Of a stretch of DNA of 64,000 nt, positions 41,194 to 49,798 are shown piece by piece. Every line of letters begins with the position of its first letter. The stretch's first letter is position 1. The DNA lies in the NCBI GenBank assembly GCA_052246725.1, contig JBQQCL010000003.1; one strand, written 5' to 3'. The position numbers and the translations under genes are program-made. The DNA is from Pseudalkalibacillus sp052246725. GTDB taxonomy: Bacteria > Bacillota > Bacilli > Bacillales > Fictibacillaceae. The notes under the pieces were generated by a model. It ran no database searches, was not told the DNA's origin, and worked only from the letters and a program-made list of their open reading frames with translations.

Positions 41194-42921
41194 TTAACGC
41201 ATTACAACAGGAAAGGACAGTACCTCATTTTTCAAGACATCAACAATGCCGCTTGGCGTGATACGGATATAAGGCAAATGAGTCGATGAAAAAAATAACA
41301 GGCTGTAGATCGGATCCACAAAAGTATAGCCCCGATCCTTCAGTTCTTTCACCAGTTGATCCTGCTGGTCCATGACCGTTTCCATCGGCTCTGTGGAGCA
41401 GCCACCATTCAGCGTGAGCGGGATTTCACATATGACCTCACCTTTCTCGACAAGCACGATCCCGCCGCCGATTTCTTTCAATCGTTCGAATGCCGTCACC
41501 ATATCTTTTTTGCTTTTTCCTATCAATAATATGTCGGCGCTATTTGAATATGAGCTGACAAACCCTGACACGCCCGTCGAGAAACCTTTCAGCATCGCGT
41601 TAACCCGCCACTTTCCATTCCGGTCGACCAACGCAAAAAAGCTTTCATTATGATCTTGGGCAAGTTCGTCAACTGTAAAATCATGCTCAGTTTTGTAAGG
41701 CTTCGTAATCACCGAGTTCACCATATCAATCCCTGCTGGTGAAACGACGTCGAGGTCCTCTACCTTTAACGACCAATCAAGATTGTAAGGCTTGATGTCG
41801 TAATCCGCCCAATTGAAGGCTGGTTCCGGTTCTTCTGTGACCCATTTTCCTTTCGATAAAACAGCCTCTGGCGTCGGCTCTTTCGGATCTTTTAAAATAT
41901 TCAGGTTCGCGACCCGGCCAGGGGCAATCATTCCGTACTGATGGTCGATCCCATAATGGCGCGCAATATTGTAGGAAACCATCGCATACGCATCTTCTAC
42001 TGGGATCCCTTTTTCAAGAGCGATCCGGAGCACTACATCAGTCACTCCATCACGATGGAAATTCGGTGTTGAGCCGTCCGTCGTCATCAACACGCGGTCA
42101 AAATTCTCGACACCAAGCGCAATCATCTCTTCTAAAATGTCTGGCAAGTCTGGACGGATTGACGAATAACGCAGCGAAGTCGTATAGCCGAGCGACATGC
42201 GGAGAACCGCTTCCTCTCCGGTCATCGCTTCATGGTCACAATCTGCCCCAAGCACAGCCAGCTTTGCTAAAGTCCGTTCCGAGGCGCCTGGCAAGTGGCT
42301 TTCGATTTTCAGCCCTCGCCTTTTCGTCTCCTGCATCCAATGGAGCGTTTTATCGTCGCCTTTCAGCACTTGCGGCCAGTTCGTCAATTCACCACCTTGC
42401 AAGGTATATGGATGATCCAGGACCTGACCGAACATCTCCTCAGAAAAAATCTCATCTTCATTCTGCAGTTTTGTCTGCGAATCATAACGGCACCACCAGA
42501 AAAACGTATAGGGAAGTTCATTGATATCCGTCATGAACGAAAGCGCTTTCTTTTTTTCTAATGGCAAAAGCATCAGATTGTCGCAAATGAACGTCGTCGT
42601 CCCCCGTTTTGCTGAATAAGAAGCGAACGTCTGGGGATTATAAAGTTGAAATGGGTGGACATGAGGTTCGATATAACCTGGAACGATATATCGGTTTTCG
42701 CAATCGATCACCTCGCATCCCGTGTTGTTTTGCGGCATTTTACTGCCAACATAGACGATCCGATCCTCATAAATCCATATGTTTGTCGTGATCCATTTTT
42801 TCAAAACGTTGTTCAAGTATGTAGCATTTTCTAAGACAAGCGTGGGCGGTTGTTCGCCCTGAATGACTTGGACATGGGTACGGAGCTGCTGCTTCGACCA
42901 ATTCACTAAATGCTGTGACAT
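41194..42921 (-). CDS. yerA: adenine deaminase-family amidohydrolase (YerA type)
   Basis: A 575-residue cytoplasmic metal-dependent hydrolase of the adenine deaminase group, which converts adenine to hypoxanthine in purine salvage. The metal-binding HxH is His87-Val-His89 in YIEPHVHPF; ESHLPGASERTLAKLAVLGADCDHEAMTGEEA (quoted for its His and DHE residues) and LMTTDGSTPNFHRDG supply the other ligands. The C-terminal domain (FSTGVSGFVSSYSNS onward) is the adenine-deaminase-specific module. Its place after the pur operon matches B. subtilis yerA. Whether YerA proteins have adenine deaminase activity is less certain than for AdeC. Start follows AGGTGATGAA. Confidence 0.88.
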   Translation of the reverse strand: MSQHLVNWSKQQLRTHVQVIQGEQPPTLVLENATYLNNVLKKWITTNIWIYEDRIVYVGSKMPQNNTGCEVIDCENRYIVPGYIEPHVHPFQLYNPQTFASYSAKRGTTTFICDNLMLLPLEKKKALSFMTDINELPYTFFWWCRYDSQTKLQNEDEIFSEEMFGQVLDHPYTLQGGELTNWPQVLKGDDKTLHWMQETKRRGLKIESHLPGASERTLAKLAVLGADCDHEAMTGEEAVLRMSLGYTTSLRYSSIRPDLPDILEEMIALGVENFDRVLMTTDGSTPNFHRDGVTDVVLRIALEKGIPVEDAYAMVSYNIARHYGIDHQYGMIAPGRVANLNILKDPKEPTPEAVLSKGKWVTEEPEPAFNWADYDIKPYNLDWSLKVEDLDVVSPAGIDMVNSVITKPYKTEHDFTVDELAQDHNESFFALVDRNGKWRVNAMLKGFSTGVSGFVSSYSNSADILLIGKSKKDMVTAFERLKEIGGGIVLVEKGEVICEIPLTLNGGCSTEPMETVMDQQDQLVKELKDRGYTFVDPIYSLLFFSSTHLPYIRITPSGIVDVLKNEVLSFPVVMR

Positions 42922-43074
42922 TTCATCACCTCGGTGTATGTATGGTTTCTATTTGTTAGAATCTTCTGTACACCATGATACCATAACCCGGAAAATCGCT
43001 ACAGTATAACGCAGTAAAGCTGTGTCTCGGCAAAGTCTGGAAAGCCGAAAAACCATTAAAAGGAGGAGAACAAT

Positions 43075-43335
43075 ATGAAACAGAACATAGGCACAGTGAA
43101 TGCATTGATCCGAATTACAGTAGGTTTGACAATGGTCGCTTATGCGGCAGCGAGAATGGGTCGTAAACCGCACCGTCAAAGTCATCTGCTCACGATGATG
43201 CTTGGTGCGATGAAGGTTGGCGAAGGGATTACAAAATATTGCCCTATGACTGATCTTTATGAAAACGGTCAAAAGCTGACGAACATGGACCTCGCCTCCT
43301 TGACAAAAGAAGGCTCTCCGATCAATCCTTCTTGA
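43075..43335 (+). CDS. DUF2892 (YgaP transmembrane-like) protein
   Basis: An 86-residue protein resembling DUF2892. It opens KQNIGTVNALIRITVGLTM, the usual start of the family with the first helix, then a basic stretch (RMGRKPHRQSH), a second amphipathic segment LTMMLGAMKVGEGITKYCPM containing the conserved Cys-Pro, and a polar tail. AAAAGGAGGAG precedes the ATG at 43075. It is a single plus-strand gene between the deaminase and purD. Function unknown; in E. coli YgaP a similar domain anchors a rhodanese. Confidence 0.8.
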   Translation: MKQNIGTVNALIRITVGLTMVAYAAARMGRKPHRQSHLLTMMLGAMKVGEGITKYCPMTDLYENGQKLTNMDLASLTKEGSPINPS

Positions 43336-43395
43336 TTGGTGAAGCACTCTTTTTGATTGGTGAAGCACTCCTTTTTGAGGCGTGAAGGTGTAAAA
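43332..43395. repeat. two or three tandem 21-bp units, core TTGATTGGTGAAGCACTC
   Basis: TTGATTGGTGAAGCACTC occurs at 43332 and again at 43353, 21 bases apart; a third, worn unit (TTGAGGCGTGAAGGTGT) starts at 43375. The first unit begins within the last codon and stop of the DUF2892 gene. Confidence 0.7.
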
Positions 43396-43405
43396 AGTAA
43401 CCTTT

Positions 43406-43498
43406 GGCCGGAATCGGATTGAAAGTGGCCGGATTGTGTGTGATTTCCGCCGGATTATGCATCAAACCCGCCGGATTACACTCCAAACTGGCCGGATT
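43406..43498. repeat. five-unit array with exact 21-bp period, core GGCCGGATT
   Basis: (G/C)GCCGGA cores start at 43406, 43427, 43448, 43469 and 43490, all 21 bases apart. Spacers vary except for AAA or TTT near the middle. It lies between the DUF2892 gene and the purD terminator. Confidence 0.8.
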
Positions 43499-43516
43499 AC
43501 CGCGGCCCACGCCTAT

Positions 43517-43549
43517 AAAAAATGAAAAAGCTCCCGGTTTGGGAGCTTT
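43517..43549 (-). terminator. terminator of the pur operon
   Basis: On the minus strand AAAGCTCCC and GGGAGCTTT form a stem with a short AAACC loop and are followed by TTCATTTTT. It is the first strong hairpin downstream of purD. Confidence 0.75.
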
Positions 43550-43573
43550 CCTTATAAAAAGAGGTGATTTTAC

Positions 43574-43693
43574 ATGAAGTATATTGATGTACTGATGGAA
43601 TACATGACAGATATGATGTTTGTGCTTGCGATGATCGTCGGAAGCATCATCGCTTTGACGTTTTTCATCTTCAGGAGGAGGAGACAGCCTTGA
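43574..43693 (+). CDS. small single-helix membrane protein, 39 aa, antisense to the purD end
   Basis: A 39-residue ORF starting MKYIDVLMEYMTDMMF with one hydrophobic helix (residues 14-33) and an RRRRQP tail. AAGAGGTGAT, an excellent ribosome site, ends five bases before the ATG. Its last 23 bases overlap the purD 3' end on the opposite strand, and the rest lies in the purD 3' untranslated region. No promoter is obvious. The family is not recognised. Confidence 0.5.
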   Translation: MKYIDVLMEYMTDMMFVLAMIVGSIIALTFFIFRRRRQP

Positions 43694-44942
43694 TCGCTTT
43701 TGAGCCGATGTCCTTTCGGTAAAAGCTTTCAACACACTCCACCTTCGCCATTTCGCGATAAACGGCGGTTTGCGCACGTGCCAGATTCTCAGATTTAGCA
43801 GCAAGCAGCAGAATCCGTCCGCCGTCTGTCGCCAGCTGTCCACTGTCCCCTTTTACACCTGCAAAAAACGTGAGAGTATCCGCAGAAACAGTCTCCAGCC
43901 CATCGATCGCGACACCTTTTTCATAGGATCCCGGATAGCCGCCGGATGCCAACACGACTCCGACATATTCATCAGCAGACCACTCAAGCTCGACATCCTC
44001 TCCATTCAACAAGCCTGTCATAACTTCGAACAGATCACTTTCGAGGCGCGGAAGTACGACCTGTGTTTCCGGATCACCGAATCGTGCATTGAATTCGATT
44101 ACTTTCGGTCCGCGGTCCGTCAGCATCAGTCCCGCATACAAGATTCCCGTAAACGACGCACCCTCTTTTACTAGCGCGTCAGCCATTGGCTGGAGGATTT
44201 CTTCAATCGCAACTTCAACCACTTTATCGGAAATGTGCGGTACAGGAGAGTACGCGCCCATTCCGCCCGTATTCGGTCCGAGATCCCCGTCAAATGCCCG
44301 TTTGTGATCCTGCGAAATAACCATTGGCAGTACCTTCGTCCCTTTCACGAATGCCATTAACGAGAATTCTTCACCCTCTAAAAATTCCTCAATGACGACT
44401 TTTCTGCTCGCCTCACCGAATTTCGTTTCAACCATCATGCTGTGGAGCGCTTCTTCCGCTTCCGCCATCGTCATCGCGACGACAACACCCTTCCCAGACG
44501 CAAGACCATCCGCTTTTATCACGATCGGCGCCCCTTTTTCGGCTAAGTACGCCTTCGCTTCCTCATAATCAGTGAAAGAAGTTGAGAAAGCCGTTGGAAT
44601 TGCATATTTCTCCATCAATTCGTTCGCATACGTCTTGCTTCCTTCGATCAGAGCAGCTGTGCGTGCCGGTCCAAAAACCGCCAGACCTTCCGCTTCAAAA
44701 CGATCAACAAGTCCATCAAGCAAGGGCTGTTCGGGTCCGACAACAGTCAAATCAACGCCTTTTTCCTTTGCAAACTGGACCAATCCGTCTTGATCCGATT
44801 CAGCAAGATCGACACACTCCGCAACATCAGCCATCCCGACGTTACCAGGTGCGACAAATACCTGCGTCACACGCTCTGACTGTGCCATTTTCCACGCAAT
44901 CGCATGCTCTCTTCCACCTTTTCCAACGATCAGAACGTTCAT
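43671..44942 (-). CDS. purD: phosphoribosylamine-glycine ligase
   Basis: PurD makes glycinamide ribonucleotide from phosphoribosylamine, glycine and ATP, the second step of purine synthesis. It has 423 residues in the ATP-grasp order: N domain VLIVGKGGREHAIAWK, ATP lid GAPIVIKADGLASGKGVVVA, and GILYAGLMLTDRGPKVIEFNARFGDPE (metal site; the Glu-Phe-Asn-Ala-Arg-Phe-Gly-Asp core is EFNARFGDPE). Last gene of the pur operon, 15 bases after purH, with GAGGGGTGATTAG before its ATG. Confidence 0.98.
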   Translation of the reverse strand: MNVLIVGKGGREHAIAWKMAQSERVTQVFVAPGNVGMADVAECVDLAESDQDGLVQFAKEKGVDLTVVGPEQPLLDGLVDRFEAEGLAVFGPARTAALIEGSKTYANELMEKYAIPTAFSTSFTDYEEAKAYLAEKGAPIVIKADGLASGKGVVVAMTMAEAEEALHSMMVETKFGEASRKVVIEEFLEGEEFSLMAFVKGTKVLPMVISQDHKRAFDGDLGPNTGGMGAYSPVPHISDKVVEVAIEEILQPMADALVKEGASFTGILYAGLMLTDRGPKVIEFNARFGDPETQVVLPRLESDLFEVMTGLLNGEDVELEWSADEYVGVVLASGGYPGSYEKGVAIDGLETVSADTLTFFAGVKGDSGQLATDGGRILLLAAKSENLARAQTAVYREMAKVECVESFYRKDIGSKAIKAVSSS

Positions 44943-44957
44943 CTAATCACCCCTCGA

Positions 44958-46493
44958 TTAATGTTTGAAATGCCGTACACCTGTAAGGACCATCGTAATG
45001 CCGTATTCATCCGCTTTATCAATCGATTCCTGGTCACGGATCGAACCGCCTGGCTGGATGATCGCAGTTACACCAGCTTTTGCTGCAGCCTCGACCGTAT
45101 CGCTCATCGGAAAGAATGCATCTGACGCCAGGGATGAGCCCGTAACCTTATCTCCCGCTTGCTGCTCGAGCGCGATTTTCGCCGCTCCAACACGGTTCAT
45201 CTGACCTGCTCCTACTCCGATCGTCTGGTTCCCTTTCGCAAGAACGATCGCATTCGACTTCACATGCTTGACGATTTGCCAGCCAAGCTTCAGATCCGCC
45301 CACTCTGCTTCTGTCGGCTCCCGTTTAGTCGCCACTTTCAAGTCAGCATTGTCAAACCCATAGTGATCTTCCTGTTGCACCAATGCGCCACCTGACACTG
45401 TTTGGATCCGTTTTTGTACTTGCGTCGCAATCGTTTTCGGTTCAACTTGTAAAAGACGCAGGTTTTTCTTTTCCGTCAAAACTGCTAACGCTTCTTCAGA
45501 GAACGATGGTGCGATGATGATCTCAAGGAAAATCTCCTTCAGCCTTTGAGCCGTTTCTGCATCGACTTCCTGGTTCGTCGCTACGATTCCGCCAAAGATT
45601 GAAACAGGGTCCGCTTCATACGCGAGCTGATACGCTTCCGCCAACGTCTTTCCGACACCGACACCACAAGGATTCGTATGTTTGATCGCTACGACTGCCG
45701 GCTCATCGAATTCCTGGATGATCTGCAGAGCCGCATCTGCATCATTGATGTTGTTGAAGGAAAGCTCCTTCCCGTGGAGCTGCTTCGCTTTTGCAATCGT
45801 TGAAGGGTCTCCGATCGGTACCTCATAAAAGGCCGCCTTCTGATGCGGGTTCTCTCCGTAACGCAGTTCTTGTTTTTTCGTGTACGTCACCGTGTAGGAT
45901 TCCGGGTGCTCCTCTTCTGTCATGTCAGTCAAGTACTGGGCAATCAGTGCATCATACGCGGCTGTATGGCGGAACACCTTTGCGGCAAGTCGACGCTTCG
46001 TTTCATCAGCCACCGCACCATTCGCCTTCAACTCTTCTAAAATCGTTCCGTAGTCAGCTGGATCAACCGCGACTGTAACGGAAGCGTGGTTTTTCGCAGC
46101 TGAACGGAGCATGCTCGGTCCGCCGATATCGATGTTCTCAATCGCGTCCTCGAACGTCACATCCGCACGCGAGATCGTCTCTTTGAACGGATAAAGATTG
46201 ACGACGACGAAATCGATTGGTGTGATGTTATGTTCATTGATTTGCGCCTGGTGATCGGCATTTTCCCGAACCGCAAGCAAACCGCCATGAATGTTCGGAT
46301 GCAGCGTTTTTACACGGCCGTCAAGAATTTCAGGAAAACCTGTCACCTCTGAAATCCCGGTTACCTTGAGTCCAGCCTCTTCAATCGCCCGTTTCGTGCC
46401 GCCTGTCGATACGATTTCAATCCCCTGTTCGATCAGACCTTCGACAAACGGGATCAGCCCTTCTTTATTCGAAACACTCACTAGTGCGCGCAT
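44958..46493 (-). CDS. purH: bifunctional AICAR transformylase / IMP cyclohydrolase
   Basis: PurH carries out the last two steps to IMP. The 511-residue protein has an N-terminal MGS-like cyclohydrolase domain (VSNKEGLIPFVEGL ... EIVSTGGTKRAIEEAG) and a C-terminal AICAR formyltransferase domain, with the catalytic Lys-His pair in VAIKHTNPCGVGVG (about residue 265) and PGGSIRDQESIDKADEYG near the end. Its ATG overlaps the purN stop by one base (TAATG). Confidence 0.98.
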   Translation of the reverse strand: MRALVSVSNKEGLIPFVEGLIEQGIEIVSTGGTKRAIEEAGLKVTGISEVTGFPEILDGRVKTLHPNIHGGLLAVRENADHQAQINEHNITPIDFVVVNLYPFKETISRADVTFEDAIENIDIGGPSMLRSAAKNHASVTVAVDPADYGTILEELKANGAVADETKRRLAAKVFRHTAAYDALIAQYLTDMTEEEHPESYTVTYTKKQELRYGENPHQKAAFYEVPIGDPSTIAKAKQLHGKELSFNNINDADAALQIIQEFDEPAVVAIKHTNPCGVGVGKTLAEAYQLAYEADPVSIFGGIVATNQEVDAETAQRLKEIFLEIIIAPSFSEEALAVLTEKKNLRLLQVEPKTIATQVQKRIQTVSGGALVQQEDHYGFDNADLKVATKREPTEAEWADLKLGWQIVKHVKSNAIVLAKGNQTIGVGAGQMNRVGAAKIALEQQAGDKVTGSSLASDAFFPMSDTVEAAAKAGVTAIIQPGGSIRDQESIDKADEYGITMVLTGVRHFKH

Positions 46494-47083
46494 TATGCGA
46501 ACTCCCCTTTCTCCGTGGATGTGTGTAGGATGTGTTGGATGACTCTCGGATATAATTCATGTTCGATCTCATGGATTTTCTGTTGTAAAATTTCTGCTGT
46601 ATCACTGGCGTCAACCGGAACTGAGGCTTGTTCTATGATGGGGCCCGTGTCCATTCCGTTGTCGACGTAGTGGACGGTGACACCAGTCTCCGAAACGCCT
46701 GCCTCGATCACTTGTCCGATGGCGTCTTTACCTGGAAAAGCAGGCAATAAAGAAGGGTGGATATTGACCATCTTCCCCTCGAATTGTGAAAGCAGCGTCG
46801 GCCCGATCAGCCGCATATAGCCTGCCAATGCGATGAACTCGATCTTCGCTTCCTTCAAACTTTTTATAATCTCTGTCTCGAACGCTTCCTTATCCGGGTA
46901 CTCTTTTGCTTTAAAAACGAACGTCGGGATCCCATGTTTCTCCGCACGTTCAATGGCTTTCGCACCTGGACGGTCACAGACGAGCAGGTTCACCTTCGCA
47001 TCGAGTTTGCCTGATTCACAAGCATCGACAATCGCCTGAAAGTTGGAGCCTGAACCGGATGCAAATACTGCGATGCCTTTCAT
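46493..47083 (-). CDS. purN: phosphoribosylglycinamide formyltransferase PurN
   Basis: PurN transfers the formyl group of 10-formyltetrahydrofolate to glycinamide ribonucleotide. The 196-residue enzyme starts IAVFASGSGSNFQAIVDA (phosphate loop), has the catalytic Asn/His/Asp set in KMVNIHPSLLPAFPGKDAI (about residues 105-123), and GVTVHYVDNGMDTGPII with the catalytic Asp. It overlaps purM by four bases and purH by one, indicating tight translational coupling. Confidence 0.97.
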   Translation of the reverse strand: MKGIAVFASGSGSNFQAIVDACESGKLDAKVNLLVCDRPGAKAIERAEKHGIPTFVFKAKEYPDKEAFETEIIKSLKEAKIEFIALAGYMRLIGPTLLSQFEGKMVNIHPSLLPAFPGKDAIGQVIEAGVSETGVTVHYVDNGMDTGPIIEQASVPVDASDTAEILQQKIHEIEHELYPRVIQHILHTSTEKGEFA

Positions 47084-48123
47084 TTCAATTCTCCTCCACC
47101 AAACGTTATGCCTTCTGTTCCTTCTTTTACCCGGCCGATCAAAAAGGCTGACTCGCCTTGTGACTCAAGTGTTCGAATCACCTGGACCGCGTCCTCATGT
47201 TTCACCGCGAGCACCATGCCGATTCCCATATTGAAGGTTCCAAGCATGTCGTCTGAGGACAAACCGCCTTCCTTCTGAAGCAATGAAAAAATCTCAGGAA
47301 CAGGCCATGAACCGAGATCTACCTCCGCGCTAAGCTCTTCAGGCAGCATACGTGGCACATTTTCGATGAAACCACCGCCTGTTATGTGGGCGATTCCTGA
47401 AACTTCATAGTTGTTCAAAACTTCAAGCACAGGCTTCACGTAGATTTTCGTCGGCGTCAAAAGCTCTTCGCCAAGCGTTTTTCCGAGTTGATCAAACGTT
47501 TGATCAAGTGTGTAACCAGCCTGCTTAAGCAATACTTTTCGGACGAGCGAATAGCCGTTGCTATGGATGCCGCTTGACGCAATCCCAATCAGCGCGTCGC
47601 CTTTGCTTACTTTTTCAGTGGTGATGAGCTCCGATTTTTCTGCGACACCAACTGTAAAACCGGCAAGATCATACTCCTCAGGGTCATACATACCAGGCAT
47701 TTCAGCTGTTTCTCCGCCGATCAGAGCGGCTCCAGCCTGCTTACAGCCTTCGGAGATCCCTTTGACGATCTGTTCGACTTTCTCAGGCTCAAGCTTTCCA
47801 CAAGCAATGTAATCTAGAAAGTACAGCGGCTCCGCGCCCTGTGCAACGATGTCATTGACGCACATCGCGACAGCATCGATGCCGATCGTATCGTGCTTAT
47901 CCATTTGGAACGCGAGCATCAGCTTCGTCCCGACTCCGTCCGTCCCCGAAATGAGGACAGGTTCCTTGACGTTGAGTTTGGATAGATCGAACATGCCTCC
48001 AAAAGCACCGATTCCGCCGAGAACTTCCGGCCGCATCGTGTCTTTGACATGCTTCTTCATGCGTTTGACAGCTTCGTATCCTGCCTCAACATCGACTCCA
48101 GCTTGCTTATATGCTTGTGCCAT
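47080..48123 (-). CDS. purM: phosphoribosylformylglycinamidine cyclo-ligase
   Basis: PurM closes the imidazole ring to give AIR using ATP. The 347-residue protein is typical: YKQAGVDVEAGYEAVKRMK at the start, GFGGMF-like GIGAFGGMFDLS, DGVGTKLMLAFQ, GGETAEMPGMY and ITGGGFIENVPRMLPE. It overlaps purN by four bases. The 250 bases upstream, between it and purF, hold four repeat units in inverted arrangement, unusual inside this operon where most genes touch or overlap. Confidence 0.98.
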   Translation of the reverse strand: MAQAYKQAGVDVEAGYEAVKRMKKHVKDTMRPEVLGGIGAFGGMFDLSKLNVKEPVLISGTDGVGTKLMLAFQMDKHDTIGIDAVAMCVNDIVAQGAEPLYFLDYIACGKLEPEKVEQIVKGISEGCKQAGAALIGGETAEMPGMYDPEEYDLAGFTVGVAEKSELITTEKVSKGDALIGIASSGIHSNGYSLVRKVLLKQAGYTLDQTFDQLGKTLGEELLTPTKIYVKPVLEVLNNYEVSGIAHITGGGFIENVPRMLPEELSAEVDLGSWPVPEIFSLLQKEGGLSSDDMLGTFNMGIGMVLAVKHEDAVQVIRTLESQGESAFLIGRVKEGTEGITFGGGELK

Positions 48124-48179
48124 ACTTTTTCCTCCTTGGACCTTTGATCAGATTCGGATCTTATTGAACGATTTGAAGA

Positions 48180-48366
48180 TTAACGGACATGAGCGCCGTT
48201 ATTTGTGACAAAAAGCAGCGATCGAACAACTTAACGGACATGAGCGCCCTTATTTGGGTAAAGTACCGCTTTTTTTCATCGGATTTAATCAAATAAGGTC
48301 TCTGGTGTCCGTTAGCTTTGTAAAACCCTGTTGTTTTGGCCAAATAAGGTCTCCTGTGTCCATTAA
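48180..48366. repeat. four GGACA-type repeats, two direct and two inverted, 51-bp spacing
   Basis: TTAACGGACATGAGCGCC units start at 48180 and 48231, and inverted CAAATAAGGTCTC(T/C)(G/T)GTGTCC units start at 48290 and 48341; each pair is exactly 51 bases apart. The direct and inverted units can pair to form long imperfect hairpins in the purF-purM transcript. The same family and period occur at 8508. Confidence 0.8.
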
Positions 48367-48373
48367 CGATAAA

Positions 48374-49798
48374 TTATTTATAAACGAGTTCTTTTTCGTG
48401 CGGCAGGACGGTGTCTGGGTAGATTTCTGTCGGGTATTTACCTGTAAAACAGCCGAGGCATTGCCCGCAGTTCTGCTCGTTCGAGTTGCGCCCGATCGCA
48501 TCCATCATGCCATCGATGCTCAAGTATTCAAGCGTATCGGCACCGATGATTTCTCGGATTTCTTCGACCGAATAATTCGAGGCAATCAACTCTTCTTTAG
48601 ACGAAATGTCAATCCCGTAATAGCATGGGTGTGCGATCGGCGGCGAACTGATTCGCACGTGGACTTCTTTCGCACCAGCATCCCGAAGCATCTGCACGAT
48701 CCGACGGCTTGTCGTACCGCGAACGATCGAGTCATCGACCATGACAACACGCTTTCCTTCAACAATTCCGCGCACCGGCGAAAGCTTCATTTTCACACCC
48801 TGCTCCCTTAACTCCTGGGAAGGCTGGATGAACGTACGCCCGACATAGCGGTTCTTGATCAACCCGAGCTCATACGGAATCCCCGCTGCTTCGGCGTACC
48901 CGATTGCTGCTGAGATACTTGAATCCGGAACACCTGTGACCACGTCCGCTTCAACAAAAGCTTCAGCTGCCAAACGCTTCCCGAGATTTTTACGAGCGGT
49001 ATGGATGTTGATTTCGTCGATATGGCTGTCTGGACGGGAAAAATAAATGTACTCCATGCTACAGATCGCGCGGTTCGTCGATGAAGTGAACGTGTCACTC
49101 TCCACACCGTCGTCATTAATGACCAACAGCTCTCCCGGACGGACGTCACGGATATACTCCGCTCCGATCACATCAAACGCACACGTTTCCGAGGCGACGA
49201 CGTAAGCATCGCCGATTTTACCTAACGAAAGAGGACGCAAGCCGTTTGGATCCTGGGCCGCCATGATTCCTTCTTCTGTCATGATCACGAACGCATAAGC
49301 CCCTTTGATCATAGACAAGGCATTTTTCACCTGATCACGTAAGTTGAAAAGGCCGCTTCGCTTGATAAGATGCGCGAGTACCTCCGTATCGGAAGTTGTT
49401 TGAAAAATACTTCCCTGAGCTTCCAACTGCTGCTTGAGCATGTTCGCGTTCACAAGATTCCCGTTATGGGCAAGCGCAAGAGTGCCACGTTGGGATTGGA
49501 AGACAAGCGGCTGGACATTCGCAAACTCCGAACCGCCGGCCGTCGAATAACGCACATGCCCGATCGAAGCTTTACCGGTCAGCGAAGAAAGCTCTCCACG
49601 GTTGAACACTTCCGTTACGAGCCCGCTGTTTTTATGGAATTTTACAACTTCACCGTCTGTCACCGCGATCCCTGCGCCTTCCTGACCACGATGCTGGAGG
49701 CTGTGCAAGCCGTAATATGTGAGTTGAGCCGCCTCCTGGTGACCCCAGATGGCGAACACACCGCACTCTTCGTTTAGACCTTTGATGTCAGCAAACAT
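48374..49798 (-). CDS. purF: amidophosphoribosyltransferase PurF
   Basis: PurF commits PRPP to purine synthesis, using glutamine to make phosphoribosylamine. With the ATG at 49798 the 474-residue protein begins FADIKGLNEECGVFA after Met: an 11-residue propeptide ending before Cys12, the glutaminase nucleophile after processing, as in B. subtilis. The PRPP motif is VVMVDDSIVRGTTS; C-terminal cysteines in NCGQCLGCF fit the iron-sulfur-cluster type. The ribosome site is AAAGGAG; the longer frame to 49816 is not needed. It overlaps purL by 25 bases. Confidence 0.98.
   Translation of the reverse strand: MFADIKGLNEECGVFAIWGHQEAAQLTYYGLHSLQHRGQEGAGIAVTDGEVVKFHKNSGLVTEVFNRGELSSLTGKASIGHVRYSTAGGSEFANVQPLVFQSQRGTLALAHNGNLVNANMLKQQLEAQGSIFQTTSDTEVLAHLIKRSGLFNLRDQVKNALSMIKGAYAFVIMTEEGIMAAQDPNGLRPLSLGKIGDAYVVASETCAFDVIGAEYIRDVRPGELLVINDDGVESDTFTSSTNRAICSMEYIYFSRPDSHIDEINIHTARKNLGKRLAAEAFVEADVVTGVPDSSISAAIGYAEAAGIPYELGLIKNRYVGRTFIQPSQELREQGVKMKLSPVRGIVEGKRVVMVDDSIVRGTTSRRIVQMLRDAGAKEVHVRISSPPIAHPCYYGIDISSKEELIASNYSVEEIREIIGADTLEYLSIDGMMDAIGRNSNEQNCGQCLGCFTGKYPTEIYPDTVLPHEKELVYK

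Noticed and set aside
43406..43498. CRISPR array
   Set aside because: The 21-bp step is too short, only about 9 bases are conserved, spacers are about 12 bases, and no cas genes are in the window.
43322..43843. 173-codon minus-strand ORF downstream of and overlapping purD
   Set aside because: It crosses the GGCCGGATT array and the terminator and has no ribosome site; its repeated residues come from the DNA repeats.
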